Assembly (NCBI GenBank): GCA_014523625.1
Contig: JAATVP010000108.1
Location: 1 to 10,044, forward strand
Length of the DNA: 10,044 nucleotides
Direction of reading: 5' to 3'
From: Nitrososphaerales archaeon TH5896
GTDB taxonomy: Archaea > Thermoproteota > Nitrososphaeria > Nitrososphaerales > Nitrososphaeraceae
The notes beneath the pieces are model-generated. The model had not been told where the DNA came from and ran no database searches. It saw only the letters and a program-made list of their open reading frames with translations. Made by a program: the position numbers and the translations under genes. Positions 6,336 through 10,044 of the stretch are shown one piece after another (within the stretch, counting starts at the first letter, position 1; each line of letters starts with the position of its first letter).

Positions 6336-6357
6336 TTTCAAAACTCGAAATTTGAAA
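6336..6357 (-). terminator. Weak candidate terminator after the ribosomal operon
   Basis: TTTCAAA and TTTGAAA form a perfect 7-bp inverted repeat around an 8-nt loop, about 69 nt past the uL6 stop. On the minus strand the T-rich stretch GATTTTATT follows, and T-runs also precede it. Archaeal termination depends mainly on oligo-T, so the hairpin may be incidental. No longer U-tract is present in the gap. Confidence 0.25.
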
Positions 6358-6425
6358 CATAGTGAATTCCTAACTATTAAATCTACTCTGAATCAAAACG
6401 ATGAGCCCTACCGACAATACAATTT

Positions 6426-6989
6426 CTATGTTATTCCGGCTTCCCTAGAATAAATGTATAATCCATCTAGAAATACACGTTGGTCCTTGCCCTTTATTTT
6501 TGTTGATGACTCGATATTGGCAGCAGTCTGAGATACATCTTCAATACTCGGTCCAGTTACCAACACGTCGTCCCCACTTGTCTTCACTCTTGTATTGCTG
6601 CCTACTATCATGGCTATTCTTGGGGCTCTCTCACCGAAAATATTCTCCACATGTACCTCAGATCCCTTTACCTTAACAGAAATGGGGAAATGCGCAAAAA
6701 CAACTTTTAATCGATAAGTGTATCCTCGTTCTACTCCGCGGATCATATTGTTCAATATGCTTTTTGCAGTGTTAATTATCGCGAAATCTTTCTTCCTCTT
6801 TCCATAAGAGGAAATTTTAATGCTATCCTGAACAATATCAACTTTTATCGGAATCTTCGACAAATCTCTTGTAAGGGTCCCTAGCTTTCCACTAACCTGG
6901 ATATGATTTTCTTCTTTGGATACAGTTACCTCTGAGGGTATCGTAACATCAACACTCATTTTCTCAACCGGAATTTTTTCAGTACACAT
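6426..6989 (-). CDS. rpl6: Large-subunit ribosomal protein uL6
   Basis: uL6 binds 23S rRNA near the sarcin-ricin loop at the base of the L7/L12 stalk. The protein has 187 residues, the usual archaeal length. It has the two-fold repeated beta-rich domain, TIPSEVTVSKEENHIQVSGKLG near the N-terminus, GVERGYTYRLKVVFAHFPI in the middle and the conserved C-terminal KGKDQRVFLDGLYIY. The ATG at 6989 overlaps the uS8 stop by 11 nt. A second in-frame ATG at 6959 (MSVDVTIPSE) lies 20 nt past that stop and fits the family N-terminus at least as well, so the first ten residues are uncertain. It is the last gene of the ribosomal run here. Confidence 0.96.
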   Translation of the reverse strand: MCTEKIPVEKMSVDVTIPSEVTVSKEENHIQVSGKLGTLTRDLSKIPIKVDIVQDSIKISSYGKRKKDFAIINTAKSILNNMIRGVERGYTYRLKVVFAHFPISVKVKGSEVHVENIFGERAPRIAMIVGSNTRVKTSGDDVLVTGPSIEDVSQTAANIESSTKIKGKDQRVFLDGLYIYSREAGIT

Positions 6990-7371
6990 ACCCCACTAGG
7001 ACTCCACCTAAACCAAGTTGCTGGGCTTCATGATGTGACATAACACCTTTACTTGTTGAGACAATTAATACACCTATGCTAAATGCGGGTAAGTATCGTC
7101 TTTCCCAGTCAAGATAGCCATTCTTTCTAACACTATACTTTGGAGTGACTATCCCACATTTGTTTATAGTGGCTAGGAGTTGAATGCGAAACTTCCCTGC
7201 TCTACCATCGTCTATTTGTTCAAATTCGCCTACGAAATGATGTTTCTGCATAACCCGCAAGACTTCACTAGTGAATCTAGACGCCGGCACAACAATACAC
7301 TCCTTTTTTCTTCTCGATTCGTTATTGTATAGGGTATTCAACAAATTCGCTAGAACATTTAATGCTGGCAT
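6979..7371 (-). CDS. rps8: Small-subunit ribosomal protein uS8
   Basis: uS8 is a primary 16S rRNA-binding protein of the small-subunit central domain. The protein has 130 residues, the standard archaeal length. It starts MPALNVLANLLNTLYNNESRRK and contains VMQKHHFVGEFEQIDDGRAG in the N-terminal domain. The C-terminal rRNA-binding signature is STSKGVMSHHEAQQLGLGGVLVGYVY. The ATG has a strong Shine-Dalgarno sequence. The gene overlaps the uL6 start by 11 nt. Confidence 0.97.
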   Translation of the reverse strand: MPALNVLANLLNTLYNNESRRKKECIVVPASRFTSEVLRVMQKHHFVGEFEQIDDGRAGKFRIQLLATINKCGIVTPKYSVRKNGYLDWERRYLPAFSIGVLIVSTSKGVMSHHEAQQLGLGGVLVGYVY

Positions 7372-7378
7372 ATAACTA

Positions 7379-7390
7379 TCCTCATCCTCC
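7379..7390 (-). promoter_or_regulatory. Strong Shine-Dalgarno sequence of uS8
   Basis: The minus strand reads GGAGGATGAGGA here, with the nearer GAGG eight nucleotides before the uS8 ATG. It is the clearest ribosome binding site in the run and sits in the 22-nt gap after uS14, where coupling by overlap is not available. Confidence 0.75.
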
Positions 7391-7393
7391 TAA

Positions 7394-7573
7394 TCATTCG
7401 TACTTGTAAAAGCCCAAGTGTTGGGCAACCTCTCTAAAACATTGTCTACATAGGAACAATTTGTACTGTTGTATTAATCCATTATACGCACCACATCTCT
7501 TGCACCACCTCGAACCCTTACCGTGAGCAATTTTTCTCCTCTTAGTAATTTCATAATCTCTAGGTTTTGGCAT
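7394..7573 (-). CDS. rps14: Small-subunit ribosomal protein uS14 (zinc-binding form)
   Basis: This is a short gene of 59 codons plus TGA between uL5 and uS8. The product starts [20 protein letters not shown] and carries a zinc ribbon WCKRCG (C24, C27) and FLCRQCF (C42, C45). It ends [13 protein letters not shown], all typical of archaeal uS14, which binds the 3' major domain of 16S rRNA in the head of the small subunit. Its ATG overlaps the uL5 stop as TAATG, so translation is probably coupled. The place in the gene order is the conserved one. Confidence 0.97.
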   Translation of the reverse strand: MPKPRDYEITKRRKIAHGKGSRWCKRCGAYNGLIQQYKLFLCRQCFREVAQHLGFYKYE

Positions 7574-8094
7574 TATGATACTTCGACTCCAAATCCAGTT
7601 GTAAAGAATTCAATTGCCCCGTCCTTGCTAATTCGGTGACCTTTGCCGATCTTACCCTTATTTCTTTTCTTAGATATGCTGTAGCCTGGCCGTACCAAAC
7701 TAACGCACACATTCATGCCAAAAATTCCAATATCAGGGTTGTATTTCGTACCAGGGATATCAATGTGCTCACGTATGCCAATAGAGATGTTGCCAAAATT
7801 GTCGAAGGAACCGATATTCATTTTGTTGCCTTTCGCTTCTAAGCATCTTTTCAAGAAATCGGTTGCATCCTTTCTTCTTAGCGTCACCATCGCTCCAATC
7901 GGTTCTCCTTGGTGGATTCCAAAATCTCGCAAGTTTTTTTTGGCCGTTGTTACCGTGGGTATTTTTCCAGTCAAATCTTCTAAACCGTGCTTAGCTCTTT
8001 CAACAGGTTCTCCAGATTTTCCGACACCGATATTTATAACAACCTTGCCCACCGAAATTCTTCTCATTATATTTTCCGAATTCGAAGTATCCAT
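7573..8094 (-). CDS. rpl5: Large-subunit ribosomal protein uL5
   Basis: uL5 binds 5S rRNA and joins the central protuberance to the small-subunit head. The protein has 173 residues, within the archaeal range. Signatures include [39 protein letters not shown], the archaeal [11 protein letters not shown], and [15 protein letters not shown] near 115-130. The C-terminal basic stretch contains [16 protein letters not shown]. The ATG follows the eS4 stop by 5 nt and has GGTGAG about 9 nt upstream. The stop overlaps the uS14 start by one base. Confidence 0.97.
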   Translation of the reverse strand: MDTSNSENIMRRISVGKVVINIGVGKSGEPVERAKHGLEDLTGKIPTVTTAKKNLRDFGIHQGEPIGAMVTLRRKDATDFLKRCLEAKGNKMNIGSFDNFGNISIGIREHIDIPGTKYNPDIGIFGMNVCVSLVRPGYSISKKRNKGKIGKGHRISKDGAIEFFTTGFGVEVS

Positions 8095-8099
8095 ATTTT

Positions 8100-8819
8100 T
8101 TAACTCACCTGAATAATCGGCTCTTGTTCACCGACCAACATGACCATCTGTACCGGTAATTCAACTGACCTGTCACCGAATGAAACCACTGTTCGCTTAG
8201 GCAACGAGAAAAGGCCTTCACGAATTTCTTCAATCTTTCCAATAGCCCCTGCATTCTCGCCTTTTGTAACAAGGACAACTGAACCTTTATCTAATTTCAT
8301 ATATGACTTGACCTCCTTATTTGACAAATCGAACAAACATGAATCTCCTACTGAATACTGCTCATTTGCAATCAAAGTTTTCCCGTCATGGAAACCATAT
8401 TGTGTTTTTTTCCCTTTGATCGTTTTCCTTAGTGTTACCCTTAGTATTTTTAGGCTCTTCTCAGTCTGTCTTGAAAGAAGAACTGGGACCAAGAGATTCC
8501 TATTTTTTGGAACTAACCGGAACGCCTGTGATAAGGGAATCAATTCTATAACATCCATTAGTCCTACCGGCCAACCAATGTTTCTCCTCACCACTCCATC
8601 TACAGCCACCTTACCATCATTGAGCAGTCTCTTTACTTCGTCCATGCTCTGCGCAACTCTTAATACATCTCTTATCAGAATCCCCAGAGGATAACAAATA
8701 TTTTTAGGGTGGGGTCCTGGCCTTGCACGGACCACAAATCGTCCATGCTTTCGTCTAACCTTCCAAAACGAGGGAGCACTCTGCCTCTTGACCGTAGTAT
8801 CGCCTCCCTTCTTTGCCAA
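8100..8819 (-). CDS. rps4e: Small-subunit ribosomal protein eS4
   Basis: eS4 is the archaeal/eukaryotic small-subunit protein that is absent from bacteria. The protein has 239 residues, a normal length. The basic N-terminus KRQSAPSFWKVRRKHGRFVV leads into RPGPHPKNICYPLGILIRDVL. An S4-type RNA-binding region (about 45-90, with DGKVAVDGVVRRN) follows, then YGFHDGKTL near 141-149. A KOW motif TKGENAGAIGKIEEI is near 185-199. The start is TTG at 8819, 2 nt after the uL24 TAG. No ATG or GTG in frame fits the family N-terminus, and only a weak GAGAAGAG lies upstream, so translational coupling to uL24 is likely. Confidence 0.97.
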   Translation of the reverse strand: MAKKGGDTTVKRQSAPSFWKVRRKHGRFVVRARPGPHPKNICYPLGILIRDVLRVAQSMDEVKRLLNDGKVAVDGVVRRNIGWPVGLMDVIELIPLSQAFRLVPKNRNLLVPVLLSRQTEKSLKILRVTLRKTIKGKKTQYGFHDGKTLIANEQYSVGDSCLFDLSNKEVKSYMKLDKGSVVLVTKGENAGAIGKIEEIREGLFSLPKRTVVSFGDRSVELPVQMVMLVGEQEPIIQVS

Positions 8820-8821
8820 AT

Positions 8822-9286
8822 CTATTTCTCTTCTCCTTTGGTTGTATTCTTTCTATTACTTGTTGGACGCCGCTTGTCTTGTTTCCTATTTCGAGCTTTC
8901 TTTTCAGTCGGATTTTTTTTCTTAGGTTCGCGAATTCTTTGAATCAGTGCTTGTCTGTACTTATCATCCAAATCTAAATCGGTAATCACTACGTTAGTAG
9001 AATTAATTTCCACCTTTACGTTTCCTCCACGCACCTTTTCTCTTTGGATTCCTTCAATAGCGAGACTTCCCCGCCTCATGTTAACTTTTTCAACCTTGCC
9101 TTCGATACCACTGTATTCACCACGTATTACTTTAATTGTATCACCGGCAATCACTCTTAAGTTGCGCCTTCCACATTTCTCCCGTAGGGCACGCGAAAGT
9201 GAAGACCTGACTTTGCGTTCTGTTAAATGCTTTGGGACGACCCCCATTAATCTATTTGTCAATAATTTTTCTACTCCATTCACCAT
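8822..9286 (-). CDS. rpl24: Large-subunit ribosomal protein uL24
   Basis: uL24 is an early assembly protein that binds the 5' domain of 23S rRNA near the tunnel exit. The protein has 154 residues, longer than many archaeal homologues of about 120. LTERKVRSSLSRALREKCGRR matches the archaeal N-terminal region, and the KOW motif GDTIKVIRGEYSGIEGKVEKV spans about 48-68. The extra length is a lysine/arginine-rich tail (about residues 118-154, with REPKKKNPTEKKARNRK) that is probably disordered. The ATG directly abuts the uL14 TGA (TGAATG), suggesting termination-reinitiation. Confidence 0.96.
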   Translation of the reverse strand: MVNGVEKLLTNRLMGVVPKHLTERKVRSSLSRALREKCGRRNLRVIAGDTIKVIRGEYSGIEGKVEKVNMRRGSLAIEGIQREKVRGGNVKVEINSTNVVITDLDLDDKYRQALIQRIREPKKKNPTEKKARNRKQDKRRPTSNRKNTTKGEEK

Positions 9287-9685
9287 TCAAATGATTAGTG
9301 CAGCCAAATTTGCAATCCTTGGCCATTTTTCAGCTGCCTCTGCAGCTACTGGCCCTTTTATGTCTGTTCCTTTGATCTCACCCTCAGGTGTGACCAATAC
9401 AGCAGCGTTATCTTCAAAGACTAATCTATTTCCATTTAACCTTCTGACAGGGTATTTTTGCCTTATTATAACTGCCCCAAAAATCTGCTTTCTTAACTCT
9501 GCAGGACCTTTCTTGACGGTTACAGATACAAAGTCGCCCACAGCAGCCGACGGTAAACGGGAATGTCGTCCCTTAAATCTCTTTACTTGAGCAATGCGAA
9601 GAATCTTAGCACCGGTATTATCTGCACATACCAAAGTGGCAGTCATTGGCAGCGCTCTTGTTACATAAGGCCTGAATTCCTCCAC
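9287..9685 (-). CDS. rpl14: Large-subunit ribosomal protein uL14 (start uncertain, may extend to 9721)
   Basis: uL14 lies at the subunit interface and contacts 16S rRNA. From the GTG at 9685 the protein has 132 residues and carries VCADNTGAKILRIAQV, VGDFVSVTVKKGPAELRKQIFGAVIIRQ and the C-terminal GPVAAEAAEKWPRIANLA, all uL14 signatures. The GTG has no ribosome binding site at a useful distance. The same frame stays open upstream for 12 more codons to the uS17 stop (residues SSKSRAVSAKG just before VEEFRP), a basic segment that looks like genuine uL14 N-terminus. The first codon of that segment is ACG at 9721, with GGTGGAG six nucleotides before it. The true start may therefore be ACG, or an ATG lost by error or mutation. 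Confidence 0.95.
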   Translation of the reverse strand: MEEFRPYVTRALPMTATLVCADNTGAKILRIAQVKRFKGRHSRLPSAAVGDFVSVTVKKGPAELRKQIFGAVIIRQKYPVRRLNGNRLVFEDNAAVLVTPEGEIKGTDIKGPVAAEAAEKWPRIANLAALII

Positions 9686-9721
9686 ACCTTTTGCTGAAAC
9701 AGCTCTTGATTTAGATGACGT

Positions 9722-10044
9722 TTATTGCTCCACCTCTATCACCACAAAAGCAACAGTCTTGGTCAAAGGTCGGCATTCTGCTATCCGTACCCGTTTTCCT
9801 TCAACTACTTCCATACATTCGGGAGCATACGCATGCATTTTTGATTTGCTTCTTTCAAATCTTTTGTATTTCGTTACTGGCCTAGAGTACTGATGTTCAA
9901 CTACAACCATTTTTCGAGCCTTAGCACTTACCAAAGTACCCGTAAAAACCCGTCCCCTAACCGAGAGTTTACCGTGAAAAGGACAATTTTTGTCTTCACA
10001 GGACCTCCGAGGTGGAGACACAGAAATGCCAATATTTCTAACCA
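9722..10044 (-). CDS. rps17: Small-subunit ribosomal protein uS17, 5' end beyond the window
   Basis: uS17 is a primary 16S rRNA-binding protein. The visible part includes the archaeal signature RNIG at 10028-10039, then SPPRRSCEDKNCPFHGKLSVRGR and MVVVEHQYSRPVTKYKRFERSKSKMHAYAPEC, ending VAFVVIEVEQ. The frame is open to the window edge, and RNIG lies upstream of the GTG at 10021. That GTG is therefore an internal valine, and the real start is outside the window. The cysteines of SCEDKNCPFHG are conserved in archaeal members. The TAA stop is in the same reading frame as uL14. Confidence 0.95.
   Translation of the reverse strand, partial: VRNIGISVSPPRRSCEDKNCPFHGKLSVRGRVFTGTLVSAKARKMVVVEHQYSRPVTKYKRFERSKSKMHAYAPECMEVVEGKRVRIAECRPLTKTVAFVVIEVEQ
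9728..9734 (-). promoter_or_regulatory. Shine-Dalgarno-like GGTGGAG before the ACG at the uL14 5' end
   Basis: The last codons of uS17 read GAGGTGGAG on the minus strand. Its end lies 6 nt (CAATAA) before the ACG at 9721 and 42 nt before the GTG at 9685, so it is correctly placed only for the extended uL14. The same bases encode the uS17 C-terminus, so coding use alone could also explain them. Confidence 0.45.

Noticed and set aside
7715..8694. Long + strand open frames opposite uL5 and eS4 (133 and 184 codons)
   Set aside because: They are antisense to clearly identified ribosomal proteins, are serine/proline-rich with no family resemblance, and have no promoter or ribosome binding site.
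9078..9590. 170-codon + strand frame opposite uL24 and uL14
   Set aside because: It is an antisense shadow of two confidently assigned ribosomal genes, with no recognisable domain.
10019..10021. GTG as the start of uS17
   Set aside because: The conserved RNIG motif lies upstream in the same open frame, so the GTG is an internal valine codon.
1..10044. CRISPR array, riboswitch or rRNA
   Set aside because: No regularly spaced repeats, riboswitch-like conserved core or rRNA sequence was seen on either strand.

Overview
The window is archaeal, most likely from the Thaumarchaeota/Nitrososphaeria. The evidence is an archaeal-order ribosomal protein run that includes eS4, a zinc-ribbon uS14 and a uS17 with the RNIG and NCPFHG signatures. 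It is supported by a tRNA-Asn interrupted by a noncanonical intron, TTTAAT-type TATA elements about 25-35 nt upstream of starts, an F420-type luciferase-like oxidoreductase, and an SCP2-type thiolase paired with a DUF35 zinc-ribbon protein. The class assignment is an inference from protein character, mainly the uL14 N-terminus and the presence of bioA. No database search was possible.

Left part (1-2640): bioA on the + strand, the DAPA aminotransferase of biotin synthesis, has its own TATA-like element and ends 34 nt from a convergent orphan serine recombinase. Next is a gene-poor stretch of about 550 nt (1978-2526). It holds putative divergent promoters, a 22-codon leaderless-type ORF of doubtful reality and an inverted repeat with C/D-box-like words. 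A 110-nt tRNA-Asn(GUU) gene follows, with a 36-nt insertion between tRNA positions 26 and 27.

Middle (2671-6240, all on the - strand): a tight five-gene operon runs sugar-phosphate nucleotidyltransferase, LLM-family (F420-type) oxidoreductase, SCP2-like thiolase, DUF35 zinc-ribbon/OB protein, then an unrecognised 125-aa protein. Adjacent genes abut, overlap by 1-8 nt, or lie about 20 nt apart. Thiolase plus DUF35 points to acyl-CoA condensation or cleavage. No HMG-CoA synthase lies in the window, and the LLM enzyme sits next to the thiolase, so this is a metabolic cluster of unknown product.

Right part (6426-10044, - strand): ribosomal genes in transcription order uS17 (cut by the window edge), uL14, uL24, eS4, uL5, uS14, uS8 and uL6. 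They are packed with overlaps and abutting stop/start codons. uS14 (59 codons) lies between uL5 and uS8. The run stops after uL6 with a 185-nt gap instead of continuing into eL32/eL19/uL18/uS5, as it does in many archaea. Two starts need care: uS17 continues past the window edge, and uL14 has a plausible in-frame N-terminal extension whose only well-placed initiation codon is ACG.
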